Positions 1-13,491 of a DNA stretch of 64,000 bases are shown here, in pieces. Position 1 is the stretch's first letter; the number at the start of each line of letters is the position of its first letter. Both the position numbers and the translations under genes were made by a program. The stretch lies in contig CM059567.1 of NCBI GenBank assembly GCA_030386875.1, positions 78,485,130 through 78,549,129 of the forward strand, given 5' to 3'. Under the pieces are notes generated by a model. That model had not been told where the DNA came from. It saw nothing but the letters and a program-made list of their open reading frames with translations, and searched no databases. The DNA is from Morinoia aosen. Taxonomy: Eukaryota > Arthropoda > Malacostraca > Amphipoda > Talitridae.

Positions 1-1159
1 TGAATAATAGCTACTGATCTTGATTCACGAATATGTGTGTAGTATCAGCGATACTCTTTGATCTATAATGATCATTTCTGATAAACACGGGCTGTAATCT
101 GCACACGCTAATTGTGGTACAGCGGTGTTGTCGGTGATGGTGTGGTGAGGAGTGCTGCTGCACGAGCTCTGAGTGATGTCTTCCTGAACGAGCCTTCCAT
201 TCCGGCCCACCTCCTCATCTTAGAGAAAATTACATGTTATACGTATTGTATATGTGTCAATTATTTACGTAGACCGTAAAAAATAGTTGAGGAAAATGTT
301 CTGATAGCTTAATTCGTAATATTCCAGAATTTAGTCCACGCTGGAGTGATTCCAGTTAGTTTGAGACGTTTTAAAATTTGATATGGTTTAGATAAAAGTT
401 ACAGGATAAGAGGTTGATGATACTTAAAGCATTCACTCAGTTTAATTTTATTGAGGTTGTGCGTAGTGACCAAAGTTGGAGTTCGGTTCAAGTGGCCTTT
501 CACACGAGTGACCGAAAAAAAAGACAATTTTTGTATGTTGTACTTTGTGCGATCCTTTTTCTTCCTGAGATCCTTTAAAAACTCTGTGAAACACTTTGGT
601 GTTTACGCTCGACAAATTTTGGCTCAAGTTGCGTGTCTTCGTATGCTTCCCGTGCACCAGTAGATTTCCCCATTACGGTGAGTTTACAGCAAAGGTGTGG
701 CTGATTTTGCCTCCTGGTTGGCCTCACGTACAAGTGCTGCAAAGTGTGCGTGACTGGGCATGTGTTGTGCTGGACTCCGAGCCTTATCCTGCCGTCAACA
801 GTAGGCGGAAATAACTACTGTTACGTTTTACTTCGTTAGGGTTGTGCCGTACACTGCTTGAGTGTAACTGCTTCTGGTTGTGCTGCGGCCTTGTTTATAT
901 TGGATCTTCTCTGGCTTGAGCATTTCTCAGCCACTGCTTAGCCTCTCAGTGTCAGTGAACATCTTCATGGATCATCTTAAAATGGGTATTCTACTCAATT
1001 TGCCACCAATATACGCGTGCACGCAGTTCTCAACATTGCTTATGTTCCTTAAGAAGCGCAATCGACCTTTTGCTACCTTGAGTCTTATTTCCAGTTGTAT
1101 CTCCGTCATTTATCTGATATCCTTTTTATATCCAGTAGTTGCATCTCAGGAGGCATAGG
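1..1159. other. No supported feature
   Basis: A slightly GC-richer stretch at 100-215 is open in both directions for about 50-60 residues without recognisable motifs. The rest is AT-rich with only short frames. Confidence 0.4.
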
Positions 1160-1435
1160 AAAGGCAGTACACTTAGGTTAGTTAGGTTTCTCGATTCTAT
1201 GCTGCAAGACTGGTGCGCCCAAAGAGAAATTTATTAGATTACCTCAGCTGTACATAGGCTTTCTCAACTCCTGTATTTCGTACCCACTCTGATCCTTTCA
1301 ATTTCCGTACCTTTTCTACTTGCTCTTCTTTTTGTCTTACCTTTGTCTTTTCTTTCTTTTACTTACTAATTTGTTTCTGTACGCAGGGTACCTTGTGTGG
1401 GAACACACTTTTTCCATTGCTACCCCATCTCTATA
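1160..1435 (+). repeat. Dispersed repeat family, copy A (variant 2)
   Basis: Contains ttagattacctcagctgtac, a long pyrimidine-rich middle, and tacgcagggtaccttgtgtg ggaacacac. It is closest to the copy at 37483-37800 and shares its 3' half with the other copies. Confidence 0.6.
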
Positions 1436-1969
1436 CTCTATATAAATATATAGTAAATGAATCTTTGCTCTCTCTCAAGATCGCCTTTCATGTTGCTGAG
1501 GAATCTTAGACAAATATTAATTTAGAGCAGTTAACTTGACTAATTTTTCATTTTTAAGTAAAAGTAACGTGTTACCCATTCATTATTTTTAAGCTCGTTA
1601 CTACGTAATTAATACTACAACTGGCTGAAGTGATGCAAGCTGTCCACGATTTTAAAGGTAAGTGGGACCTGTCGTTTAGCTTCCTTCAGTCGGAGTGGAA
1701 TCATTTCTAGATGAGTAATGCACAGTCGACAACAAAATTTGAGGTTCGAGAGTACCTTCCATGTTATTACCCAGTCTTTTATTGGAATCTCAAAAATTTA
1801 GGGTGTGCAAATCTGCGTACAGCCCCGCGTTGTGTTCCTAAAAAAATTGTGGATAATTATTTTCATACTTGCGTTGTAAGTTTTCTATCGGCTATCAACT
1901 CAGCAGTTCATTCCTCAACTTTATGCTTTAACCTAAAGAGAGTTATATGCACGGCAATCCCTATCAAGG

Positions 1970-2350
1970 AGATACAACTATTGAATCGATGGGAATCGAC
2001 GTTCCCAAGAGGAAGATGTGAAGTTCCGAGCTCTTCGTGAAGTAAGCCTTTCTTTTGTTGAAATAAAGAAGGTTTTCGTTTTATATTAAGGGCAATTTTT
2101 TGGTTCACAACTATCTTGTTTTTCAGCACCTACAACTTTCTTTGTCAAGTTTTATCGTGTTTCATAAACTTATTTATTTACTTTCTGTTTCAATACGCAG
2201 GGGATCTGGTGTGGGAACACACCTTGTGCATAAATTTCCCGTTCCCTTAACTCCGTACGAAATGATGCATTCCTCCTTCCTCTTTTTGAAACATCTTTGC
2301 AACATGTAGTGGCTAGGGAAGCTCAAACTAACTCATTTAATACAGCCGAG
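1970..2350 (+). repeat. Dispersed repeat family, copy B
   Basis: Begins near caactattgaatcga, then gaagatgtgaagttccgagct, cctttcttttgttgaaa, the pyrimidine-rich middle, atacgcaggggatctggtg, gggaacacaccttgtgca, and ends near ggctagggaagctcaaact. Open frames across it are not genes. Confidence 0.7.
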
Positions 2351-5300
2351 TCATGAAAAATTTGCGCTCAGTGTCACCGAATGCGTGGTCATGTCAAATT
2401 GTTGTAGCGTGCAGATTTATGGGAATAATTGAAAAGTAAAATGTTAAGCGTACAGTGACCTGAATATTCATTAAATAAATTGTAATTTCTGTCGTACCAT
2501 TTGAATATCATCGTTCACTGACATTTCTTGTGGTTGGAGGTGAAGATTAGACGCACGTTGCATCAGTAATAGTGAACTCTAATTTGATGGTTGTCATGAC
2601 TGTGTTGAGGGCGGCAGTCCAACGTGTCATGATATAAGTCATAATGTTTTTATTAGAACCGGATTAATGCGTTAAAAATATTGGCCGTAACAATTATATT
2701 ATGTTTATACAGCGATAAAATTTATCTTGAGGATTATATTGGAATGGTGTGGAAATCGGCAATATTTTTTGTTGCTAGTGTGATGTTACGAGGGTGTCAT
2801 TGATGATGATGGATAAGAGTGTAACGACTAAATTAGTTATAAAGATACCAAAGAAAGAGGATTTTTCAAATACCGCAAAACATTTCAATAGCATAAATTC
2901 GATGAATGCTCCCATCAGTTCCTCACTATTGCTGTCGCAAAATTTTTACTAAAACACCGAACTTGAGTAACTTGGAGCTCTGAATATGAGCCGGAAAAAG
3001 ACGTACTATAAAAGCTATTAGATGATCTTCTGTTTGCCGTAAGGAGGAAGTCAATGATTCACGTGAAGAGCTGGGCATGTGGCTGAAATATGTGCTCCAG
3101 CGCAGAAAAAGCAGCGCAGGCGCAAGACTCGGATCAAGGACACTTGATCGTCGGCAGGATGATGGAGAAGGGAAGCCGCTTTTTATGCCGCGCAACCATA
3201 AAAATCCTCAATGACTTTGATATAAAACGACTAAAAATCGGTGGCGACTTGAAAAGTTCGTTAATTGGTCATTTTAAGATTTCGCGTTGTCTTCCCGAAC
3301 CCTTCCTTCGTGTACGGGAAGACTGGTCAATGGTGGTCTCCGCTTGGCAACGCTGTGTCGTGTCTCAACTTTTTGTTGTAGCGAGTTTTGAGTTTTAGAG
3401 TCACTTTAAGTTGCTTTTTCTTCTCTTAATATAGTTTCACGAGTAAAAAATGTAGGTTTTACGACTGCTAGGTTAAAATTAAGTTATTTTTGTAGTTGCT
3501 TGAGATAATTAACATTATAAACGCTCATCGTTATCACTAAAAGTTTAAATACATTTTACCTCTGCAATATTCAGTAAATTCATTTTCTAAAATAAACTGC
3601 AGTACTTGTAAAAAATTATTTCTGCGGACGAATATTGAGCGTTTTTTTCATTCTGGTAACGTTCTAATTATTATTTTACAAAATTTTTATCATTAGTAGG
3701 AACTATAATTGTTACGAAAATACTCGGTGTCTTCTGCGAAATTTGGAAGTTTAACTATGTAGTAAATATAAGTGTAAGTTATAGTTATCTGGTGCAACTC
3801 TCTTACGTGATAGGGAGCATGGAATCAAAAATTCCTTTGATACGATTGTCGAAAAGATGTACAGATCATTTTATCCAACGCTGTTTATCCTGATCATGCT
3901 TAGTTTTAAATTTATTCAGCATCTTTAGTATGCCTACCTAAGTATGTACGATTATCGTTATAATTCATGCATGTACTGCCGGATTAAAATTACTCTCAAT
4001 GATCGCCTTAAACATGAAATTACGTGCATGAACTTTCCTTCATTGCACAATAAGTAATTTATATGGGTAATTTGTAAGGAAGTGCTTAGTGTAGTTTTGA
4101 TGTGCTATTGATTACCTTCGTCATCGATGCTTACTATCTTGTGTCATACCTGGGGTAGTTTATCTCAATTTCTGTTTTCGATCTTTTTCACTGCATCATC
4201 GCTAGTACTCTTATTGCATTCCTAAATTGTTTTCTGATTCTGATATTTCGAGGTAGGTCTGAGTTTACTATGTATAGAAAATGTCTTTCAACACCATAAA
4301 CATTCAAAGTTTGTTTTGCCACTTGTAAAATAACTATTCAGCTTGGGGGTCGTTTTAAGTGGAAGAAATTTTACAGAAATGAAAACGAGGTCCTAACTGT
4401 TTCTTGAAATTCATGTAACAACATTGCTTTCTCGACAACCATGTTTGTCACTGGCTTAGTTATGCAGTAAAGGACGGAATATCGTGCGGAAAGTTTTGAC
4501 CTTTTTTTCTCTTGCAGGAAATTTGCCTGCAGCTTATCCCTGCGGTCTTCGGTATTTTATGGCTTTTCTCCTCTGAGAGTTGTCAATTTCTGTTTCATTT
4601 TTTGCGCTCGTTCACGTTTTATTGAGCCTAAAATGCCTGCAAGGCGTCCGTCCCTTCGATGATCGAAAGTCTGCGGTAATGAGAATTCGTTAGGAATTTA
4701 ATTTTTTTAGATGGTTTGGCGAGTTGCTACGTCGCCGTAGGGCGTCCCTTCGGTCATTGGTAGTCTGCGCTGATGAAGATTTAGTGTTGCTTCAATTGTC
4801 GAAGATCTTCATTGCAAGTGCTGCCCTGGGGAGCTTCGCTCCACCTAAATTTATTCGTCAAAGACGCCGTTTGCTTCTGGCTAACGATCCCCGCGTGTTG
4901 GTGTTGGGTGGCCGCTCGCTGCTTTTTCTTGCTTTTTTCTCATCTACCCTGCTGCTTATGCTTGCTTGTACGAGCCCTCGCAAATGAATAAGGTTCTAGT
5001 TCTTGCCTCCTAATGTGTGTAGCAACTCACAACCCAGTCTTTTCAAGTAAACTTCATGAAAGGTCAAAGTATTGGTAATTTCTGGGAGTTCTTTCCCAGA
5101 TTTTTCTTAGTTGAGCCTTATTCAATCCATAAATTGAATTAAGGAGGCTTCAATCGTGAGTGATTCAAAGCTATGGGATCTCTGCGTGGGTGGCGACAGG
5201 GCTTCGTCACAGCATAAGTGTATCAGCTGTTCGTTGACTGTACAAGCGTAAGCTTTTTACTGCTTTGTGATGCAGTTTTTTATCTGTGTGATTACACTTT

Positions 5301-8300
5301 GAAATGTTTCATGGACACTGTTTGAAAATGTAATTCCCTTCCAATAATGAAAAATAAAAAACTGAACTGATCGCACTATTGTCAAAATTTACTGTGCATT
5401 TTTATTTCGAATTAGAATTAATTTGAATACTCTTTACTGTGCCGTCGTACTACATCTGTCATGAAGTGTTACCGACCTTTAAAGCTTCATTAATCTGAAT
5501 TTACTGCTTTTTTAGCGTCTCAGAATTTGCTTGTTTCAAGTTACAAACGCTTAACTGCGTCTACTCACGGGATTTTTCATCCAGTTGAGAATTGAGAACA
5601 TTTTTTGCGATGCATAACGATAAGATTATATTTTTTTGCATTTCAACTTCTATACATCATAAAAAATGAAACATAATGAGGAAGAAAGAACCAATGAGCT
5701 TGTGTGTGACCAAATGAAAATCGAAGTGAACAACTTCTTAGCTGGAAGGCGAGGGGCGCCGCTCAGACACGCGTCGTGCTGCACAGCGTCTTGGTGCCAA
5801 TCATGTAAATCGCGCTCGTACTCTTCGTTATTTGCCTCGAGTAACCGGACTTTGGTCGCACGTTGCTTGTTTGCTCGGACTAAACACTGGCCTCACAAAT
5901 GACTGCTCCCTCCGGCCACGTGGGCAATATGAAACTTATGAACTTTTTTCTCTCTGCTTTTTCTTTCCCTTTCTGATGTTGGGTTCTAATTCGAAGATAT
6001 AGGCTTAGTTAATATTTACGGAGAGCATTTTTGTGTCGTTGATTTTGGTTGACTTTAACTCAAACTGTTTCCCATAATTATTGCCCTCTGTTTCTGACGA
6101 GCTTCCCAATTTTCTTGAGGTTCTCTAGATTTTACTTCAGGGTTCATGCTTTCCGAAAAGTGCCGGCAATCGTTCCATCAAGCGCCTCAGATATAAAAAC
6201 TTGATTCTTTGCACCATCGAGCCCCATGCTGCTTAAAAATGAATCTCCTTAGCATTCGCTTTATCATGTTGTAGAGCATCGAGAATTTTTCGACGCTCTT
6301 CCTAACACGCATATTGCATTTGCATTCAGACTTCGACCAACAAGCTTCTCGCAAAGGTTCCTTCAATCATCTCATCAAGTGTTGTGCCTTTAGTAAAGTA
6401 TTTGACATGCGCTGACTACGTAGCTCCTAAAAAGCAAAAATGATGCGATGTATTTTCTTATGCGCCAATTACGTAGACGCCAAAACTGCACTTTTTGCTT
6501 GAGGTTTCAAAGTCATATCTTGCATCTTCTTGGCGTCCATCACATCCGTTATCTGCCAGCCTCCCTCTCGCGAGTGTTCCTAAGAAATGTCTGTAATATC
6601 AGATATATTTGCAGCCTTTGCAAAATAGTGGTTTCATTATTTTCAGTAATGTATTTTTTTTGTTCTTACCATAATCATGTGCCTCATTCTTAAAAGCTTG
6701 CGGTTTTACTTGCATGCGATCGTAGGTGCATTAATTATTCTGCACTGATTGTTTGATCTATTCTACTATACTGTGTAAACCTCTCCAGCCTCGCTGTGCT
6801 TATTAACTTAGAAATGGCATACGCATGCATGAGACCTAACGGTTTCCGTGATGATTTTTCAATTTTTGTAGCTTATAACGAAGTGTTTTGCCGCAGCGTT
6901 GTCCAAGAGAAAGCTCTCCCGATTATCAGAGATTCAAATCAGAGCTTGTTAATCATAACCGCACCGTATAAGGCCCATGCGTCTCGGTGCATCTATAGAG
7001 CACCGCTACGCAGGCCTGCCTAAATCTACCCTTCAGGTCACTTGGATCAATTTACTGAAGAGCTATGAGGTCAGCACATTCGTTCATGCCCTTGCTCCTG
7101 CCGTCAAAAGAGCAGCTTCTTCACATAATTTTTCTTAATTTCACAGTGACGAATTCGTAGAAAGTTGCTAGCTTCAACATGTTTTGAGAATCGCCTCGAC
7201 TGCGTTCTTAAATGGTGTGTTGTCCTTATTTGTACCCAGTCCAAAATACATCTCTGTCTGAGGGAGCTCCTGCTCGTGTTAGCTTGCAGTATGTGCCAAT
7301 GATACCTTGTGGCGTCAACAAGGCTGAGTTTGAGTTTTTTACCTAACAGTTTTTGTTGAAAAAGAGATTAATAATTAAACTCAGCCCCACTCAATAGTTC
7401 GCTTCTATTACTAGTTTTTTTACGAACATCGTTTATTTACAACAATTCATGCGTGTTCTTAACGGTTCAGGATCATGTGAAAAGGGAATTTTTTGCCTTT
7501 TAAGTATTCACTGTTTTTTCCAGAAAAATTTTAATTTCCTTCATTTTTTGTTAATCGCGACCTTCATGTCCGTCACTGTTTGTACTTTGGAATGGTTTTT
7601 CTTTTTTAGTTACCGCTAAATCGTTCACTTTAGTGCTTATCCAAAAGACCGAATTTCTAACTCCGGTATGCATTCTTTGACTTTCGGTGATCACTTCCCT
7701 AGACATTACTACGTACAGTACCAGTACCCCCAGTGAACAGTATTGGGGCTGGTTGACAATTTTCAGTTGGAAAGAAAAATCACTCGAATATTATTGAACA
7801 CGTTGGATTGACGACAGAGGGCAAAATTGCAGAGCGTTTTATTGAATATTTTTCACCTAGTTCTCAGAACTCATGAAGATTAACTGCTTTTCTCACTTTT
7901 CGATTATTGTGGATGAAAAATCAAGCCTGATATCGGAACTCCAATCTAGGTGTTGTTTGAACGTTCACATTAATTATCAATTATTGTAAGTACTATGAAC
8001 ACATACGACTTCCATTCATTACGCAAGGTTAGGTTTGAAAAAAAGACTCATGAAAAACTTACCAAGGAATTCTTGAAAACACCTATAAACCCAAAGAACT
8101 TACGTTTGAAGTATTTTTTTTTCGTTTCTCATGAGTTTTTTTTACCCTCTTTGGTTGAGTTTTGCGATGCCAAGCCTGCCCATGGGAACCTTCCTGACAG
8201 TCCCAGGCCCGTGCCGTGCTCGCCTCACGCAATATTTCTGACGTGGTGCACGAAAACTTTTCCTTTCCTTGCAAGTTTGGTACTTACCTAAATGAATATG

Positions 8301-8920
8301 TTTCGAAATTTTGCTTACAACTTTGCATTATAAATTGCCAGCGCTGTCCAGGAATTACTAGTGCTGCTCTAGTGCGCTGGATTCAGCCCACTTCCTCCAG
8401 ATGACCTCGCGATATTCTGCAGGGCCTCAGAATTGCACTTCACACTAATAACTACGTGAATTATTTAGCCTTGTGCTTCCATTGTCAAATTTTTTACAAT
8501 GTTTAACGTAAGTGGTTTACATTTGACACGGGTTTGTGCGAAATGTTACGATTTGAGGTGAGGGATAAAGGAGAATTGTACTTCAAAATTTTATTACCGC
8601 TACACTACACGTTGTTAGGTCTCGTGTATAGAATTTCCTTGTTTACTGTGAGCTGTTGGAAAAATTTTTTGTGATAAAATCCCTAGCAATAATTCAGAGT
8701 TTATGTATATTTGTTTAGAATATATTGAGGTTGTTTTTTTGTATCTGATGTACGTATATTATGAAATTTATTCCATTATTGAACACATTTGCTGTTAAGG
8801 GATATGTATTAAAAATGTTATCTTCACGTTCACGCACTTATGAGCGCATGTTGACATTGCATTCAAATTCCTTATGCTGCACTAGTGACGGGGTTGAAAT
8901 TGACCGTCGGTGCCTTTGAA
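2351..8920. other. No supported gene or repeat
   Basis: AT-rich DNA with short random frames. A strong acceptor (ttttttctcttgcag) precedes 4518 and the frame after it is hydrophobic (ICLQLIPAVFGILWLF), but no donor follows. Segments near 4636 and 4733 share a diverged gcgtcccttcg block. Confidence 0.4.
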
Positions 8921-9171
8921 GCAGGGTTGCGGAGTCGGAGTCGGAGTCGGGAGTCGGAGTCGCCGGAGTCGGATGTTTTAGGGTGGAGTCGGAGTCGGAG
9001 TCGGAGTCGCTTCTCTGAAGTGTGGTGGAGTCGGAGTCGGAGTCGGAGTCGCTACTCTGAAGTGTGATGGAGTCGGAGTCGGAGTCGGAGTCGCTTTTCC
9101 GAATGTGGTGGAGTCGGAGTCGGAGTCGGAGTCGTTCATTCGGATGTGGAAGAGTCGTGGTTGGAGTCGCT
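8921..9171. repeat. GGAGTC-rich 42-bp minisatellite, array 1
   Basis: Hexamer GGAGTC blocks of about four copies alternate with an 18-bp spacer like gctactctgaagtgtgat, giving a 42-bp higher-order unit. The left end is capped by gcagggttgcggagtcgg. The Arg-Ser-rich open frame over it is a repeat artefact. Confidence 0.9.
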
Positions 9172-10770
9172 ATTTTTTGGTGTCTTCGATTCTAATTTTT
9201 GCTTAAAATTATTTATAATTCTTTAAAACTAAAAGTAAACCGAAACAGAGTTAGAATGCTTTGCTGAAAAATCTAAGAAATACGCAATGTTTTCGTTGAT
9301 TGTTTTGTTCTAAGTTTGAAACAGCGTATTTATTCCTATCACCTGATACCGTCATGTTATCTAGTCATTGAGGGTTTGCACAGATATATATGAGAAACCT
9401 ACGAGTGCGAAATATAATTTTTGTACCCAGCATTAATGTATATTTTGTAGTTAAAAGCAGGAATTAGTAATTGAAAGCATCGCAAATTTATTCTGTATAT
9501 TTCTGTTTTGTTCATTTTTCCTTCAATTAATACATAGGAACAGGAAAATAGTAGTAAATGTGTTGCAAGTTACTTGCAGAACATTTCAGCTGATGCAATA
9601 CATTGTACTCACATAAAGAGTGGTAACTCTGTATGCTCAAAATGATGCATTGATTGATAATGATCATAAACATTTCTAGTCTTTTGGTTATGATTCATTG
9701 CCAATGAGTAGTCTTTGCCGAAACCTGAAGCTATGGTCTAGTGCACAAAGACTTCTATTTTTCAAGTCATGTTATCAAAATTGATATGGCTTCCGTGTTT
9801 TTAAGTCAAGTTAACATGTATTGATAATAAAAATTTCTTCTCATTTCTCAAGTTATTCCTTGAATGTAATTTGGTTCTTTCAGAGTTATATTGTTTTTCA
9901 CTATTTCATCATCATGTTTAATTTTTATCTTCGTATCACTCCCCAGTTTCTAAGCTAGTATACGCTGAAATGCAGAATTTTATAATTATGTTGATACATT
10001 TTAAAAAACTGAAATAGTATTTGTTTTGTAGCATTATGTAATTAATTACTTCTTGTTAAGGAAGATTTGGAAATGTTGTAAGGTTATCTAAATCGGCATT
10101 GAGACACTTGAAAAAAAATAAAAATACGATGTAAGCGAGCTGCAATGAAAATAATTACCCACAGCAGCAAAAACTTCACTTACAGTCACACACACATTGT
10201 AACTGAAAACAATGCACTATCTCAGCTGCAATGGTTTTTGCATTTATGCGATAGTACAAATTCTCTTGCTGGAAGCGTTTCAAATTGCTCCAAAAAAACA
10301 CGAAATGAGAAGAACCTGGGCGTTTATTAAAATAACAAAGTGTCCAATACAAAGTAAAAAGTTAGACGAAAATAAGAGATAGTATCATAATACACGCAAA
10401 GAAGCTAGAAGTGACTTTTATTCGTAAAAAAAACTTTCCGAAAACGTCAGGCCCCTGCAATGAAAGCAGAACAACTTTTGGTTATTATAGCCGAAATGTA
10501 ACATAGTGTTGAGCAATAATATGACACCTTTTCTGCATTGTTACCCTGCATAGTGTAGATACAAAGAAGAAAAGGCAGTGTGCAAATCTTACCTACCTTA
10601 TCTACACGTATATCATAATTTTGGGGATTTGAAGCATAGTCATTGAATTAACTAATATAATTTCACTGAATTAGTGCATACTTAGTAATAAAAAACTGTT
10701 GATGCATATCTATGCTTCTCAGTGTAGACAATGCCTACATTACCTACTCAGAAAACACTTGTCAGTAATA
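9172..10770. other. Very AT-rich, no supported feature
   Basis: Only short frames on both strands; no terminal repeats or protein motifs seen. Confidence 0.4.
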
Positions 10771-10772
10771 TA

Positions 10773-11398
10773 CAGGGTGTTTCAGATTCAGAATAAGAGG
10801 CAAAAAATTGCACACCAAATAGAAGATATCCAAATAAAAACTTTTTCTTCCATAAAATTTTCCGAAGAAAAAGACATTGAGATATTAGCAGCTTATTGTT
10901 TTAAAGGGTGAAATTTAATGAATAAACTACTCGCAATATTAATTTTGAATTTATGTTGATCGGGCGAAATGTGCTAGTTACAAGACTTCCTAGATCTCCT
11001 GACATGACTCCACTCGGTTTCAATTTTTGGGGACACGTGAAGAGCCTTGTTTATGCTACACCCATTGGGTCTGAGGAAGATCTTGTGGCCAGAATTGCAG
11101 TGGCTGCAGGTGAGATACCTTAATGCCAGACGTGTTTCCTAATATTCGGCAGCCGTTAAGGCTAACATTCGAAAAGTGCATAGATGTAGGTGGAACACAT
11201 TTTGAACAATTTTGTAAAGTAAATTCAAAATCAATACCGCGAGTAATTGTGCCATTAAATTTAAACCTTAAAAACAATAAACACATAATGCCTCCCAACC
11301 CCGATTTTTTGGGTGAAAATTTCATAGGACAAAAAGTGTTTATTTGGCCATTTTCTACTTGATGTGCAATTTTGTACCTCGTTTTCTGAAACACTCAG
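10773..11398 (+). mobile_element. Tc1/mariner-superfamily remnant with ~95-bp inverted ends, TA-flanked
   Basis: The left end cagggtgtttcag and right end ctgaaacactcag are inverted copies, and similarity runs about 95 bp inward (ggtgtttcag, aaaattgcaca, ccaaataaa, actttttgtcc). TA lies just outside both ends (10771-10772 and 11399-11400), the target of this superfamily. The interior keeps only the transposase C-terminal end, so the copy is internally deleted. Confidence 0.8.
10959..11220 (+). pseudogene. Degenerate Tc1-like (IS630-type) transposase C-terminus
   Basis: Frame one reads LPRSPDMTPLGFNFWGHVKS and then GSEEDLVARI, matching the SPDLTPLDFFLWGHVK and EEDLVARI blocks around the last catalytic acid of insect Tc1-like transposases. 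A stop and frameshift near 11120 move the match to FPNIRQPLRL and VGGTHFEQF, the usual C-terminal GGxHFEQFL end. The catalytic core is absent. Confidence 0.8.
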
Positions 11399-11403
11399 TA
11401 TAC

Positions 11404-11575
11404 ATAATTGTGTACACGACTCGTCAAATGACGGGATTCGATATTGTCTGTATAAAAATCTTCCAGATGTGGACCATAAAGAAATATTTTCATCCTAATA
11501 TCACCCGCGATTAAAATATTCTAATACTTGATCACTGGTGAAACTGGCATCACAGATACAGTAGTTAAGTATCTC
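11404..11575 (-). repeat. Inverted partner of the repeat at 14770-14975
   Basis: Reading the - strand gives gtatctgtgat, ttttaatcgcgggt, cccgtcatt and gtgtacac in the same order and similar spacing as 14770-14975 on the + strand. The match is diverged but ordered over about 170-200 bp. Confidence 0.6.
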
Positions 11576-12637
11576 TAAGAGCGTGAAAGGGAGACAGATC
11601 AACCAACAAAGACGAACAGCCAATTTTGTTTGTCCAATGAAATTTCCTGTTGAATATTTTCCGTATTTCTGATGGCGGCTTTGTGGAAGAAAAAGTTTTC
11701 TTCAGTTGGCCTCTCTTAGTTCACAGACAAGAATTTGAAACTGATGAAATTAGATCTTTTTGTTCGTTGTTTTTTGTTTTGCAGCTGCATATTTTTTTCC
11801 GGTTTTTGTGTTTAAATTTAACTTTCTATAAATAAGCATGTTTGCGCTTCTAGCAAACTGCATTAACCTTAAATAGCTTTAATTAACATTACTTGTGACG
11901 CTTTGGCGTTCACTCATTAAATTATCTTTGAGCTTGCTCTTCTTGGGCAGCATGTCTTCCTTTTAATTAAAGTGGGTCTGGTACCTCTAACTTATTTCTA
12001 TTGCGTAAAAAGCAGTCTCTTTCTGCGACTTGAACTCCTCGACCCGGCTTTTGCAGCCTCTTGAATAGGCACTTACTATTCAAGGTAATTAATTGTCAAT
12101 TAATTGTTAACATCTTAGTGCCATATGTAATATTACAATAAGATACGATATTCACCTAGTCGGCGACCGGACATCTTAAAACTCTGTATCTCTCTACTCA
12201 GAACGCCTCTAAAATTTCCTACCGGAGTACCGTGCTGATGACCGGCCGCGTCCATTGGGTGTCTTCTATTTTTAGCGAGTATCGTTTTAAAAACTAACCT
12301 TACGTTAAAGAAGATTTTCGGTCTTCATTTTAAAGGAATTCAATAATAAAAATTTCGCAGAGGACGCTCCTGTGCGTACTGTTGGAATCCTCAAGATCCA
12401 CCTAACTTGGGTACGGTTTCTCTTTTTGCGTATCTCGGGAAACGACTTGCTGTTGTTCCCTTGAAGTTCTTCTGTATTTGAAATAAATGTTCGACCAATT
12501 TCTCTTAAGTTTCAAGTTCTAAAACTTCATTGTACTAACATAGAAGAGATTACGCTCACGAAATAGCTAAACCTATTTATTAATTTGTTCAAAGGAGACA
12601 CTTGACCATTTATTGTATAAGAACAATCAATACTATA

Positions 12638-13385
12638 CTGCGTGTCCCACAAAAATGTCCCGGACTTTTTAATTGTTAATATCTCCGCTTAAATTAACAT
12701 ATTTTAATTGTCTTTTATTTACAATTTATTCAATTTGGTTTCCTTTTGAAATAATATAAGTTTTTGAAAATCAGTTGAATAAACTTCAAGGTGATCGATT
12801 TACTGAAAGGGGTAGAAAAATTGTTCAAAGGGAAAGTTTCAAAAACAACACTGGTGTTCTTCTTCATTCCTCAATACCTACTGTTGAGAATAATTTCATA
12901 ACGATGTATCGTACATACAACTAAGTATTTAAACCCTCTGAGAGGTTTCAATTTTCAAGTGTTCTCAATAATAGTGTTTCAAGGACTGATAGAAAACGGT
13001 GGAATAATGGGTAAAACTCTTCGTTCAATGGTGGCTAGAAGTAATACTTGCCTTGAGAGAAATGGAGGGTATGTCGTTAAGGTTATATAAGGTAATGATT
13101 TGTTACTCCTTAAAATTTTTGTGTGTTCAGTTTTATGGAAACTACAAAATAAGGAAGAATATCAATATTGTTTTAAAAACTTTTCATTTGAACAATTAAT
13201 TTTTCTACTCCTTTCAGTAAATTGGACATTATAAAGTGGTTATTCAACCGATTTTCAATAACATAAATTATTCGAAAAGGAAACAAAATTTACTACATTG
13301 TGAACAGAGGCAATTCAAATATGTTAATTTAAAGCTGAGATATAATTAATTAAAAATCGGGGACATTTTTACAGGACACCCGATA
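12638..13385. mobile_element. Foldback-like DNA element with ~240-bp inverted arms
   Basis: The left end (cgtgtcccacaaaaatgtcc) and the reverse complement of the right end (gggtgtcctgtaaaaatgtc) match and stay alignable for about 240 bp (left to about 12875, right from about 13140) with scattered substitutions and indels. A short piece near 13020-13085 reads TLRSMVARSNTCLERNGGY on the + strand, like the C-terminal CxxxxGGH end of Tc1-like transposases. The ends are flanked by TA-rich DNA. Probably a non-autonomous Tc1-like element. Confidence 0.62.
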
Positions 13386-13491
13386 TAATAAAAAACCAGG
13401 TGTCCGTCAATGATAAGTACATGTTCTCGTGCGTTATTTCCCCTTTCTCATTACAATGGGAATCTGCTTGCTTGGACAGTATCATAAATAC

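Noticed and set aside
1633..1657. Short first exon starting at an ATG and ending at aaag|gtaagt in phase 1
   Set aside because: Eight codons with no signal peptide or conservation evidence; such matches are expected by chance over this length.
4518..4620. Hydrophobic frame after a strong acceptor as a transmembrane exon of the SEA gene
   Set aside because: No donor before the stop and AT-rich composition; probably chance.
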